This document shows positions 17,029-26,020 of a DNA stretch of 64,000 nucleotides, in pieces. Made by a program: the position numbers and the translations under genes. This stretch comes from CATOSD01 sp965203135 (lineage in GTDB: Bacteria > Chloroflexota > Dehalococcoidia > Lucifugimonadales > CATOSD01): the NCBI GenBank assembly GCA_965203135.1, contig CBDBBO010000001.1:372001-436000 (forward strand). Direction: 5' to 3'. The notes beneath the pieces are model-generated. The model saw nothing but the letters and a program-made list of their open reading frames with translations, was not told the DNA's origin and did no database searches. Position 1 is the first letter of the stretch; each line of letters starts with the position of its first letter.

Positions 17029-17646
17029 ATGCGCATCGGACTTCTCGCCGACACCCACATGCCCGGGCGAATCCGCACCCTCGACGAGCTTGGGCCGGAA
17101 CCCGCCCAGTTCTTCTCCACCGTCGACCTGATTCTGCACGCGGGCGACCTCACCTCCCCCATCGTGCTGGACTGGCTGGAACAGTTCGCGCCCGTGCTCT
17201 GCGCCACCGGCAACAACGATCCGATTCCCGACCCCCGCATCCAGGACGTCCAGACCCTTGAAGTGCACGGCTGGCGCATCGGCATGGTCCACAGCCTGGA
17301 CCGGCAGTTCCGGCCGATGTCGGAGCTGCAGCGCCACTTCCCCGCGCCGGTGGACGTGATGATCGCGGGCCACACCCACATGGAGGTCCTGGAGTACCGC
17401 GACGGAGTGGTGTTGATCAACACTGGCAGCATCACATTCCCCCGCCACAAGGAGCTGCGGCTCGGCGGCGTGGGCCTGCTGGAGCTCGCGCCCGAGCATC
17501 TCAGCGCCCGCGTCTGGCCGCTCGGTGAGACGCCGGGGAGCCCCAATCCCTGCCAAGACCTGTCGCTGGAGCTTCGCGGCGGCATTCTGGTCCGCGGTCG
17601 CAGCGTTTCCGATTCCTTCGCGGACGCGGCAGGCGGCCTGGACTAG
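17029..17646 (+). CDS. YfcE/MJ0936-type metallophosphoesterase
   Basis: Calcineurin-like phosphoesterase of about 205 residues: LLADTHMP (D-x-H), LHAGDL (G-D), TGNND (G-N-x-D) and IAGHTHM (G-H-x-H) give the complete dinuclear metal site. I chose the ATG giving MRIGLLADTH; an ATG nine bases upstream and a TTG at 16993 are alternatives. Family members hydrolyse phosphodiesters; the substrate here is unknown. Confidence 0.88.
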   Translation: MRIGLLADTHMPGRIRTLDELGPEPAQFFSTVDLILHAGDLTSPIVLDWLEQFAPVLCATGNNDPIPDPRIQDVQTLEVHGWRIGMVHSLDRQFRPMSELQRHFPAPVDVMIAGHTHMEVLEYRDGVVLINTGSITFPRHKELRLGGVGLLELAPEHLSARVWPLGETPGSPNPCQDLSLELRGGILVRGRSVSDSFADAAGGLD

Positions 17647-17674
17647 CACGGCCGCGAAAACCCAGTAGGGGTAC

Positions 17675-19024
17675 ATGCTAAGAATCTCCACGTTCTCCTC
17701 CTTCCAGTACAGGAACTTTCGCTTCCTGTGGGGGAGCATGGTGTTCTCCAGCTCCGGCCAGTGGATGGAGCAGGTCGCCCTGAGCTGGCTGGTCTGGGAG
17801 TTGACTGGGGACCCGCTCATGCTGGGTCTGATTAACGGTGCGCGGGCCATCCCCTTCCTGCTCAGTCCGCTTGGCGGCGTGGCGGCGGACCGTATAGACC
17901 GCAAGGTGCTCATGATCGGTACGCAGGTTGCCGTCATGGCCCTGTCGGCGTGTATGGCCGCGTTGTTGTATCTGGACGTGATAGAGCTCTGGATGGTGTT
18001 CGCGTTCACGATGGTCTCTGGCCTCACCTGGGCGTTCAACCAGCCGGTGCGCCAGGCAATCGTTCCTAACCTCGTGCCGCGCCACGAAATCACTAACGCC
18101 GTCGCGCTCACCTCCAGCGCCTTCAACCTCACGCGGCTGGTGGGACCGATAGCGGCGGGATTCGTTATCGGCGCCGTGGGCGCTGAGGGCGCGTTCGCGG
18201 GCAAGGCGATCGCCTACGTCGGCGTAATCGGCATGCTCCTGTTCCTGCAGGTTCCGCCAATCCAGCGGAGGGCTCGGCGCGAGAGCATCCTCCGCAGCCT
18301 TATGGGCGGCTTCGAGTACGTAAAGGGCAATCCCACGGTGCTCTCACTGCTGCTGCTGGCGCTCATACCGATGCTGGTGTCGATGCCCTACATGATGGCC
18401 TTCATGCCGGTGTTCGCGGACGCTGTCTACGGCATCGGCCCCGAGGGCATGGGAATGTTGTACACCTTCGCCGGAATCGGCTCGCTGGCCGGCACGTTCA
18501 CCGTGGCCTCGCTGGGGCGCTCCAACCGCAAGGGACTGCTGCTGCTGCTCAGCGGCGTGGCCATGGGCATCACCCTCATCCTGTTCGGCTGGTCGCGCCA
18601 GCTCTGGCTCACGCTGCTCATCCTGGTGGCCGCGGGTTTCCCGCAGATGTTCACCATGTCGATGACCCAGACGCTGCTGCAGATGAGCGTTCCGGACGAG
18701 TACCGCGGCCGCGTGATGAGCATCTACATGCTCGACCGCGCCCTGGCCCCGCTCGGCGCGGCCTTCGCCGGTGGACTGGGCCGCCTCTACACCGCGCCCG
18801 GAGCGGTGATGATCGGCGGAGCGCTGACCGTGTTCCTCAGCCTGATGGCGCTGGTATTCTTGCCGCGCATTCGCAACTGGCGCGACGAGGACGCTGTCGC
18901 GTACGCCGGCCCCGGCATGGGAGCGCGCCGCCGGCAGCCCGAACCCCCTGCCCCGGAGCAAGCGGCCGGCTCCGAAAGCCGCACACCAGCCCCCAGGGGC
19001 GCCAGCGGCGAAAACGGCAGCTAG
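17675..19024 (+). CDS. MFS exporter (EntS/MFS_3-like)
   Basis: 449 residues with about 11-12 hydrophobic segments and a charged, Pro-rich C-terminal tail (about 415-449). The start MLRISTFSSFQYRNFRFLWG and the loop AADRIDRKVLMIG (MFS motif A-like) resemble the enterobactin-exporter branch. Probably a proton-driven efflux pump of the cytoplasmic membrane. A GTAGGGG lies upstream of the ATG, 28 bases after the phosphoesterase. Confidence 0.88.
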   Translation: MLRISTFSSFQYRNFRFLWGSMVFSSSGQWMEQVALSWLVWELTGDPLMLGLINGARAIPFLLSPLGGVAADRIDRKVLMIGTQVAVMALSACMAALLYLDVIELWMVFAFTMVSGLTWAFNQPVRQAIVPNLVPRHEITNAVALTSSAFNLTRLVGPIAAGFVIGAVGAEGAFAGKAIAYVGVIGMLLFLQVPPIQRRARRESILRSLMGGFEYVKGNPTVLSLLLLALIPMLVSMPYMMAFMPVFADAVYGIGPEGMGMLYTFAGIGSLAGTFTVASLGRSNRKGLLLLLSGVAMGITLILFGWSRQLWLTLLILVAAGFPQMFTMSMTQTLLQMSVPDEYRGRVMSIYMLDRALAPLGAAFAGGLGRLYTAPGAVMIGGALTVFLSLMALVFLPRIRNWRDEDAVAYAGPGMGARRRQPEPPAPEQAAGSESRTPAPRGASGENGS

Positions 19025-19037
19025 GAGCCGCGCCGCA

Positions 19038-19123
19038 GTCCCTTCCCCCTCGCAGGGGGAAGGTTAGGATGGGGGTGCCAAAGTCCCCTCTCCCTTGATG
19101 GGAGAGGGTCAGGGTGAGGATGA
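19038..19123 (+). repeat. Two adjacent REP-like repeats
   Basis: Copy 1 (19038-19078) has the CTTCCCCC/GGGGGAAG stem. Copy 2 (19083-19123) is a variant, GTCCCCTCTCCCTTGATGGG, with tail GGTCAGGGTGAGGATGA. They lie between the convergent MFS and SDR genes, so two subfamilies of the repeat coexist. Confidence 0.8.
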
Positions 19124-19136
19124 AAGAAAGAGGCCC

Positions 19137-19952
19137 CTACGCCGTCACCAGCGGGTACTTGGACACGTCCACGCCCGCCTCGGTCAGCATATCCAGGTCG
19201 TACAGGATTCTGCCCGTGCACTCCCGCGGCTCCTGGACGCAGATCAACACCGACGCGTCGCCCATGCTGATGCCGTCCTCCATCGCGCCGATGTAGTTGC
19301 GCGTGTCGCCGCGGAACCACCGCTGGCCCTCCGAGGCGATGCTCTTGTTCGGCGACAGCGCGTTCACCGCGATGCCGTCGTCCCACAGCTCCTGGGCCAG
19401 TCCCTGCGTGAACCGCTCCAGGTGAGCCTTGCCCGACCCATAGGCGATGCCTCCGCCTCCGCCCGACTCGTACGGTCCGGGGCCCGGGAAGATGGCGCCC
19501 ACCGACGAGATGTTGATGATGTGTCCGCCGCCCTGCTCACGCATGTGGGGGATGGCGTACTTGCAGCCCAGGAACGGTCCCTTGATGTTCACGCGGTAGA
19601 GCAAGTCCCAGTGCCGCACCTGCATGTCCTCCACCTTGCCGGGAATGAGGATGGCGGCGTTGTTAACCAGGATGTCGACACGGCCCAGCCGCTCGACGGT
19701 CCCGTCCAGCAGCGCCTTGACCTGCTCGTCATCGCTCACGTCGCAGGTGATGCCGATGGCGCTGCCGCCCTCGTCCTGTATCCGCTTGACCGTGGTGTTC
19801 ACGCTGCCGGATATACGGAAATCGCCCTCGTTCTCAGTGCGCGCCGACACCACCACCTGCGCGCCCTCCCTGGCGAGCACCAGCGCGATATCCCGCCCGA
19901 TGCCCCGGCTCGCGCCCGTAACCACCGCAACCTTGCCGTCCAGTTGGCCCAT
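19137..19952 (-). CDS. Short-chain dehydrogenase/reductase
   Basis: 271 residues, classical SDR: VVTGASRGIGRDIA (TGxxxGIG, about 10-23), NNAA near residue 92, ISSVGA with the catalytic Ser, and YGSGKAH giving Tyr/Lys (about 172-176). A Gly-rich insert precedes the active-site Tyr. The C-terminus is longer than in minimal SDRs. NAD(P)-dependent alcohol/ketone oxidoreductase of unknown substrate. AAGGAG lies before the ATG. Confidence 0.9.
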   Translation of the reverse strand: MGQLDGKVAVVTGASRGIGRDIALVLAREGAQVVVSARTENEGDFRISGSVNTTVKRIQDEGGSAIGITCDVSDDEQVKALLDGTVERLGRVDILVNNAAILIPGKVEDMQVRHWDLLYRVNIKGPFLGCKYAIPHMREQGGGHIINISSVGAIFPGPGPYESGGGGGIAYGSGKAHLERFTQGLAQELWDDGIAVNALSPNKSIASEGQRWFRGDTRNYIGAMEDGISMGDASVLICVQEPRECTGRILYDLDMLTEAGVDVSKYPLVTA

Positions 19953-20048
19953 GTTTCGCTCCTTATCTCACAGATGTGCGTGGTCAAGAGTATGTGGGCA
20001 CTCCGCGGCTTGCGTCAAGTGCGCGCGGCGACTTACGCCATCACGCAA

Positions 20049-20118
20049 GTCCCCTCTCCCTCGATGGGAGAGGGCTAGGGTGGGGGTGAACGTGTCCCTT
20101 CCCCCTCGACGGGGCGGG
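20049..20118 (+). repeat. REP-like repeat and a truncated second copy
   Basis: A full variant copy (GTCCCCTCTCCCTCGATGGG, 20049-20090) is followed by a 3'-truncated one (20093-20118) ending in GACGGGGCGGG. The stretch 19953-20230 holds only these repeats and no gene that I can support. Confidence 0.75.
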
Positions 20119-20230
20119 AATCAAGAGGGCGCGGGGAACTTCGCCACGAAGCCACCTGGTAGTCCGAAACAGGTCCCTCTGGGTATCAACAGATACGCTA
20201 ACCGGACTGGGGAATCCGCGCCGCCTTCCC

Positions 20231-20482
20231 TCACAGACGGTGTCCCTCGTGTCTCGACTCCAGTATCTCATCCGTCGTGAAGGGGACTCGCCTCCATCCC
20301 GCGCGGAGTCGACGAAACCGCTCGACCGCCTCCACCCTCGATGCGCGATGCTGCGCCGGTGCGGGGACTATGTGCGCAACCGGCCTGCCGTGGCGGGTTA
20401 TTGCTATCGTCTCTCCGCTTTCCACTGCCCTCAGAAGTTCGGTCAAGCGAGCCTTCGCCTCCGTAGCTTCGACCTCACGCAT
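20231..20482 (-). CDS. Phd/YefM-type antitoxin without a toxin
   Basis: 83 residues from the ATG at 20482, preceded closely by GGAGGG. MREVEATEAKARLTELLRAV and GETIAITRHGRPVAHIVP are the DNA-binding fold of Phd/YefM antitoxins. The C-terminal RVPFTTDEILESRHEGHRL resembles toxin-binding tails of VapB-like antitoxins that precede a PIN toxin. No PIN or other toxin frame follows on the minus strand; repeats and the SDR follow instead. It looks like the remnant of a toxin-antitoxin pair. Confidence 0.8.
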   Translation of the reverse strand: MREVEATEAKARLTELLRAVESGETIAITRHGRPVAHIVPAPAQHRASRVEAVERFRRLRAGWRRVPFTTDEILESRHEGHRL

Positions 20483-20647
20483 AATCCCTCCAACCGGTTG
20501 TTTTGGCCACAAGACACCACGATTAGCTCCAGCCTGTTCACAAGCACTAGCGTTGAGGCGTCCCGTTTGCTCTTGGGGTATGACCTATCTAGCCGTAGGC
20601 ACACCATGCGCTATGAGCAATTGGAACCGCTGAATGACGTCCTGAGC

Positions 20648-21420
20648 CTAGGGTCTGTTCACACTACGTAAGGCATCGAAGATGATTGCGAACAAGACAA
20701 AGCCGACGTAGAGCGCGTCAAGCTTGTCATAGCGCGTGAATACTCTCCGATACCCCTTCAAACGACGGAACAGCCGCTCCACTTCATTCCGCCTCTTGTA
20801 CAGTTCCTTGTCATACTCCCAGGGCTCCAGGCGACTTGTCAGGGGCGGAACAACAGGTGTGAACCCCAGGTCGAAGGCCAACCGGCGTGTCTGGTCGCCC
20901 GAATAAGCGCGATCCATCACCAGAGGGGGATTCCCTTGTTGCGGCCCCATCCGGTTGAGCAGTTTGCGCCCCTCCGGGCCATCGTGGGCCTGGCCGGGAG
21001 AGAGGGAGAACGCTAAGGGTGTCCGATCATCCGCGGCAACCATATGAAGCTTGGTCGTCCATCCACCTCGAGACTTGCCGATGGACTGCGGTCCGTTTTT
21101 TTGGCCGCGCCCGTGCCGTCGGGATGCACCTTGATGGAGGTGCTGTCGAGTGAAGCCACCTCGATGGTGACCTTGACGATCCCCTTTCGTTGAAGCTGTT
21201 CGAACACTCGGTCGAGCACTCCGTTCTTGGCCCAGCGGTTCATGCGTGTGTAGACGGTGTGCCAGTTGCCAAAGCGTTTTGGCAGTCCTCGCCACTTGCA
21301 ACCGTGTTCTGCGACGTACAGAATAGCGTTGAGTATCTGGATGTTCGCAATGGTTACATTGCCACGCTGCACGGGCAGGTACGACTCGATGAGTTGGTAT
21401 TGGGCTTGTGTGAGTTCCAT
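20648..21420 (-). CDS. IS5-family transposase, made by -1 frameshifting
   Basis: The upstream frame (21420 to 21013) gives MELTQAQYQLIESYLPVQRG through DSTSIKVHPDGTGAAKK. The downstream frame (to 20648) continues KNGPQSIGKSRGGWTTKLH and carries DRAYSGDQTRR and NEVERLFRRLKGYRR, the DDE domain's late acidic regions. They join at a run of seven A (21102 to 21096), a classic slippery site, and the frames are related by -1. The first acidic residue is in ASLDSTSIKVH. The TAG stop is completed by the TA of the target site. Probably functional. Confidence 0.85.
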
Positions 21421-21464
21421 ACATGTATGATAACATACCCAAACCCCTTAGTGTGAACAGGCCC
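20651..21464 (-). mobile_element. IS5-family (IS427-like) insertion sequence
   Basis: An ~814-bp element. Outer ends read GGGTCTGTTCACACTA (left) and GGGCCTGTTCACACTA (right, reverse complement): 16 bp with one mismatch. The target duplication is TA; equally consistent is a 4-bp CTAG with the element at 20652-21463. It encodes one transposase in two overlapping frames. It is inserted at the TAG stop of the RCC1-repeat lipoprotein gene without altering that protein. Confidence 0.9.
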
Positions 21465-23167
21465 TAGTCGAATTGACCTCTGCCCCAACAGGCGACGTTC
21501 CCGTCGATCTTCACTCCGCAAGTGTAGAGCGCGCCGGCGCTCACCGAGGCGAACCGCCCATCGGGCGGCGACGTTTCACCCTCATGGTCCAATCCCCAGC
21601 AACTTATGTAGCCATCGGCCCGAAGCCCGCAGGTGTGGTTGTAATACCCGGCGCTCACGGAAGAAAACTTGCCCCCGGGCGGCATGGTCTTCCCCGTATT
21701 GTCATTGTTATAGCCCCAGCAGGCGACGGAGCCGTCGGTCCTTACCCCGCAGGTGTAGCCGTTTCCCACGCTGACGGATATGAACTGTCCGACGGGCGGT
21801 GACGTTCTACCCCATCCATCGTCGCCCCAGCAGGCGACGGAGCCGTCGGTCCTTACCCCGCAGGCGTGAAGATTCCATGTGCTGACGGAGGCGAACTCGC
21901 CACTGGGTGGCGAGGCTTGGCCGCGGTCGTCATTGCCCCAGCAGACGACTTCGCCGTCGGCCCTCACTCCGCAACTGTGGGCCCAACCTGCGCTGACGGA
22001 GGCGAACTCGCCATCCGGCGGTGATGCCTTGCCGCTATAGTCACTACCCCAGCAAGCCACAGACCCGTCCGTCCCAACGCCGCAAGTATGGCTCAGACCT
22101 GCGCTGACGGAGGTGAACTCGGCACCCGGTGGCGAGGCTTGGCCGCTGTTGTCATTGCCCCAGCAGGCGACTTCGCCGTCGGCCCTCACTCCGCACGTGT
22201 GTGTATACCCGGCGCTTACGGAAGAGAATTCGCCACCTGGCGGGAAGGCTTGGCCGAAGTCGCCATAACCCCAGCAGATAAAAGAACCGTCGGTTCTCAA
22301 CCCGCATGTCTGATTGAACCTGGCGCTGACGGCTATGTATCTCCAAGGGGGTTGCGAAGCCTCTCCGTTCGAGTTGCTGCCCCAGCAGGCCACGGCGCCG
22401 TCGGTCCTCAAGCCGCAGGAGTGATCGTTCCCGGCGCTAACCGCGGTGAACTGCCCCTCCGGTGGTGAAGCCTGTCCGTGTGCATCGTCGCCCCAGCACG
22501 CGACGGCGCCGTCGGTCTTCAACCCGCAGGTGTGACTACCTCCCGCGCTGACAGTGGCGAACTTGTCCCCCGGCGGCGTGGCTTGGTCAACAACCGTGTA
22601 TGGACCCGAATACCCAATAAAAGTTGCGTTGTTCCTATCCTCGTTCGATCCCCAGCAAGCGACGGTCTCGTCAGTTCTCACCCCGCAGCTGTGCACGAAC
22701 CCGGCGCTAACGGAAGAGAATTCTCCCCTTGGCGGGGAAGCTCGGCCGAACTCGTCATCGCCCCAACAGGCGATTGAGCCTCCGGTTCTCACTCCGCAAG
22801 CGTGAGCAACACCGGCGCTGACAGACGTGAACTCCCCAACGGAAGGCGAGATCTGGCCTTCATATCCTCGGCCCCAGCAAATGACGGAGCCGTCGACCGT
22901 CACTCCGCATGTATAAGAGTACCCTGCGCTAACGGAAGAGAACTTCCATTTTGGCGGGGAGGCTTCGCCTTCAAAATCATGACCCCTGCAGGAGACAGTT
23001 TGGTCGGACCTGACCCCGCACGCGTGAAGCTCCCCAGCGCTGATCGAGATGAAAGCGTTGGCCTCAGGGACACCGTTCACGTCGTCATTGGTGCAGGCAA
23101 TCGTAGAGGTTATGGCCACAATGGCCATAGACACCGCTACCCATAAGCACTTATAGCTAGTCAGCAC
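21464..23167 (-). CDS. RCC1-repeat lipoprotein (14 repeats)
   Basis: 567 residues. A signal peptide ends at STIAC with the lipobox Cys at residue 25. The rest is 14 tandem units of about 37 residues, consensus F-x-SVSAG-x3-TCGVRTDG-x-VACWG-x3-GQASPP-G-x. Two cysteines recur per unit (CGV and CWG). Unit 4 has a ~16-residue insertion, and the last unit is cut short. Two seven-blade RCC1-like propellers would fit 14 repeats. Surface-anchored; ligand unknown. The stop TAG coincides with the IS insertion point. Confidence 0.88.
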   Translation of the reverse strand: MLTSYKCLWVAVSMAIVAITSTIACTNDDVNGVPEANAFISISAGELHACGVRSDQTVSCRGHDFEGEASPPKWKFSSVSAGYSYTCGVTVDGSVICWGRGYEGQISPSVGEFTSVSAGVAHACGVRTGGSIACWGDDEFGRASPPRGEFSSVSAGFVHSCGVRTDETVACWGSNEDRNNATFIGYSGPYTVVDQATPPGDKFATVSAGGSHTCGLKTDGAVACWGDDAHGQASPPEGQFTAVSAGNDHSCGLRTDGAVACWGSNSNGEASQPPWRYIAVSARFNQTCGLRTDGSFICWGYGDFGQAFPPGGEFSSVSAGYTHTCGVRADGEVACWGNDNSGQASPPGAEFTSVSAGLSHTCGVGTDGSVACWGSDYSGKASPPDGEFASVSAGWAHSCGVRADGEVVCWGNDDRGQASPPSGEFASVSTWNLHACGVRTDGSVACWGDDGWGRTSPPVGQFISVSVGNGYTCGVRTDGSVACWGYNNDNTGKTMPPGGKFSSVSAGYYNHTCGLRADGYISCWGLDHEGETSPPDGRFASVSAGALYTCGVKIDGNVACWGRGQFD

Positions 23168-23343
23168 AGGATTTCCTCCGGTGATGCCACGTTAGACTAT
23201 ACGGTTCCGTTTACTTATAGCATATGGTGTGCTTCGGTTGGACAGGCCGTGCCCCAAAAGCAAACATAACCGAAAGCCGGCCCCGAGCTGTCGCGAAACG
23301 GCCATTGCGCAATCCGCCCCCCATAGTTCATCATAAGGGGAAT

Positions 23344-24009
23344 ATGTGCGGAAGATACACCCTGATATCGGACCTAAGCGAGCTCGCGCGGCAGTACGAG
23401 TTCGACGGCGACATAGACGCCTTCGATAAGCGGTACAACATCGCCCCCACCCAGGAGGTCCTGACCGTAGTGGGCGGCGAAACACGCCGCGCGGGATTCA
23501 TGCGGTGGGGACTGATTCCCCACTGGGCCAAGGACACCAAGATTGGGCGCCGGATGATCAACGCAAGGGCGGAGACCGTGGCCGAGAAGCCCGCCTTCCG
23601 CGATGCGCTGAGGCGGCGACGGTGCCTCGTGCTCGCTGATGGATACTACGACTGGCAGAGGAGCGGTGGGACCAAGAGGCCCATGCGCGTAGCCATGCGG
23701 TCGGGGCAGCCATTCGCCTTCGCCGGGCTATGGTCCGTCTGGAAAGACCCGGAGGGCAACCGCATACCGTCGTGCACCATCATCACGACCTCGGCCAACG
23801 ACCTGCTCAGGCCGATACACGACCGTATGCCGGCCATTCTGCCCAGAGACACCGAAGACCTGTGGCTGGACCAGAACGTCGACGATCCCGCCGTGCTCAG
23901 CAGCGTCCTCACTCCTTACTCCGACGATGCCCTGGAGGTCCATGCGGTGTCCCCCCTGGTCAACTCCGTCGCCAACGAAGGGCCGGAGCTCATCGCCAGG
24001 CAACCCTGA
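23344..24009 (+). CDS. SRAP domain protein (YedK/HMCES family)
   Basis: 221 residues starting MCGRYTL, so Cys2 becomes the N-terminal nucleophile that cross-links abasic sites in single-stranded DNA. Other family residues: the Asn/Glu in INARAETV (about 80), WQRSGG and IHDRMPAIL (catalytic His about 160). The ATG is fixed by AAGGGG six bases upstream and by the need for Cys2; the frame stays open to 23224. Usually linked to genome protection at replication forks. Confidence 0.92.
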   Translation: MCGRYTLISDLSELARQYEFDGDIDAFDKRYNIAPTQEVLTVVGGETRRAGFMRWGLIPHWAKDTKIGRRMINARAETVAEKPAFRDALRRRRCLVLADGYYDWQRSGGTKRPMRVAMRSGQPFAFAGLWSVWKDPEGNRIPSCTIITTSANDLLRPIHDRMPAILPRDTEDLWLDQNVDDPAVLSSVLTPYSDDALEVHAVSPLVNSVANEGPELIARQP

Positions 24010-24081
24010 GCACGTCCGATAGCTCATGATTGAGTAACTGCTACCCGGCGACGCCATTTGCTCGCCAAAACGAAACTGGCC

Positions 24082-24683
24082 ACCCCCTTGACACCCCAGC
24101 ACATCCGTGCTACGCTTCCTTCATCACAAACAACCGACCACTGATCACCGATCACCGGCCACCAATGTAACAACCGTGTCAACTATCTGTCAGATAAGTT
24201 CCCGTCCAACCCTGATCCGTACCATCCGTAACCTGAAACGTAGACCGCCCAGCTACGAAATCCGAGGTGAAAGAACAAAAGAAACGAAACGGGACACTTT
24301 TTTCTAGCTGAATTGTCCCACCCGGCAGTTTGGCCACTGCCACTGCCCGGACGCTACTCCGCTTGGTAGTTCGTCACCCGCCCATCCCTTGCCCCCTCCA
24401 GCTGTAGGGGCAGGTTTCAAACCTGCCCGCTGGTCCCCTCCCCCTCGATGGGAGAACGACAGGGTGAGGATGAAGCTAGAATGTGGGTGAGCGAGCGAAA
24501 AGCCGTCCGAGACCCGTACCGCGCACGCCGCCAGGCCGGCGCGGAGTTCCGGTCCCGGTTCCGCATCACCTTGCCGACGGCGTCCCCGGCCCAATCACGC
24601 GGCAGCAGGTCGAGAGGTGCTGCGCGGTCTGTCCTCGTGGCCACCGCGCGAGCCAGTCCCGGCCCTGCCGCGCCGCCAACTTA
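24082..24683 (+). repeat. ~600-bp long repeat, left inverted copy
   Basis: Nearly identical, in opposite orientation, to 32757-33376. Examples: ACATCCGTGCTAC at 24101 against GTAGCACGGATGT on the right, and the palindrome GGGCAGGTTTCAAACCTGCCC (24408-24428) present in both. It includes one REP-like unit (24433-24474). Open frames in it (both copies) look like chance frames of GC-rich DNA. The gap 24010-24811 otherwise holds no gene that I can support. Confidence 0.88.
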
Positions 24684-24811
24684 ACAACTGAATCAGGTTC
24701 TCGACCCCAATCCGCGTTTGACATCGGACGGCGGCGAAAATAGACTCGTTGCGGCGCCCGCACTACCGGCGGCAGCCACAACTTCGCCCCGCTACCGGAG
24801 GACCTCTCGGC

Positions 24812-26020
24812 TTGGAAGCTCTCTCGAACGTGCGAGTCCTCGACTTCACGCACTACGTCGCCGGCCCCTACTGCACCAAGCTGCTGGCCGACTACGGCGC
24901 GGACGTGCTCAAGGTCGAGCGTCCCGGCACTGGCGACCCGGCGCGCGGCATGGGTCCCTTCCCCGATGACGCGCCGCACCCCGAGAAGGGCGGCCTCTTC
25001 CTGCACCTCAACACCAACAAGCGCAGCGTCACGCTGGACCTGAAGAACCCGGAGGGCGCCGCAATCGCGCGCAGGCTGGTCGAGTCCGCCGACGTGGTGG
25101 TCGAGAGCTTTCGGCCGGGCGTGATGGAGCGCCTGGGCCTCGGCTACGAGGCGCTGATCGAGCGCAACCCCCGCCTGGTGATGGCGTCTATTTCGAACTT
25201 CGGGCAGAACGGACCCTACCGCGACTGGCGAGGCTCGGACGCCATCTTCTACGCGATGGGCGGGGAGATGTACTCGACCGGCCTCGATGACCGCGAGCCG
25301 CTGAAGATGGCCGACGACGTGGTGCTCTACCAGGCGGGCGCGGTCGGCGCGGTGGCGGCCATGGGCGCGCTGTTCGCAGCACGCCGCAGCGGCGAGGCCC
25401 AGCACGTCGACGTCTCCATATTCGAGACGCAGGCCGGCTCGATCGACCGCCGCATGAGCACCCTCATCGCCTACCAGTACACCGGCGGCACCAGCGGCAG
25501 GCGCCCGGTGGAGAGCACCGGCGGCTACCCGCAGGGCGTGTTCCCCTGCAAGGACGGCTACGTCGAGATCACCGGCGGCGGCATCTACTTCCCCCGCTCG
25601 GTCAGGATGCTGGGCGAGCCGGATTTCCTTGCCGAAGAACGCTGGCACGCGCCGGGCGCGCAGCAGGACCCCGACCTGAAGGCCGAGTTCGAGGAGTTCT
25701 TCTACCCGTGGGTGCTGTCGCGCACCAAGCGGGAGGTCTGGACCGCCGCCCAGGCCGCCCGCGTTCTGAGCGCGCCCATCAACACCATGGAGGACCTGCA
25801 CGCCGATCCGGTCTTCGCCGAGCGCGGCGTGTTCGCCGAGGCCGAGCACCCGGCCGCTGGGAGTCTGCGCTATCCCGGCCGGCCCTTCCTCATGGAGCGA
25901 ACGCCCTGGTCGATCCGCGCGCCCGCTCCGCTGCTGGGCCAGCACACGTCGGAGGTGCTCGAGGAGCTTGGCTACACCGCCGACGACGACGCCGCGCTGA
26001 GGGCAGACGACGTTGTCTGA
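24812..26020 (+). CDS. CaiB/BaiF family CoA-transferase (1)
   Basis: 402 residues, class III CoA-transferase: VRVLDFTHYVAGPYCTKLLADYGADV at the N-terminus, NKRSVTLDLKNPEG, and GSDAIFYAMGGEM carrying the expected catalytic Asp. I chose the TTG at 24812 with GGAGG eleven bases upstream because the domain begins there. Transfers CoA between carboxylic acids through a glutamyl/aspartyl anhydride mechanism. Substrate unknown. It overlaps the next CoA-transferase by eight bases, and two adjacent family III genes may form a heteromer. Confidence 0.87.
   Translation: MEALSNVRVLDFTHYVAGPYCTKLLADYGADVLKVERPGTGDPARGMGPFPDDAPHPEKGGLFLHLNTNKRSVTLDLKNPEGAAIARRLVESADVVVESFRPGVMERLGLGYEALIERNPRLVMASISNFGQNGPYRDWRGSDAIFYAMGGEMYSTGLDDREPLKMADDVVLYQAGAVGAVAAMGALFAARRSGEAQHVDVSIFETQAGSIDRRMSTLIAYQYTGGTSGRRPVESTGGYPQGVFPCKDGYVEITGGGIYFPRSVRMLGEPDFLAEERWHAPGAQQDPDLKAEFEEFFYPWVLSRTKREVWTAAQAARVLSAPINTMEDLHADPVFAERGVFAEAEHPAAGSLRYPGRPFLMERTPWSIRAPAPLLGQHTSEVLEELGYTADDDAALRADDVV

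Noticed and set aside
24304..24594. Similar ~96-codon frames in both inverted repeats (24304-24594 and 32865-33155)
   Set aside because: Similarity follows from DNA-level duplication; the frames lack ribosome sites, run through REP-like units and resemble no protein.
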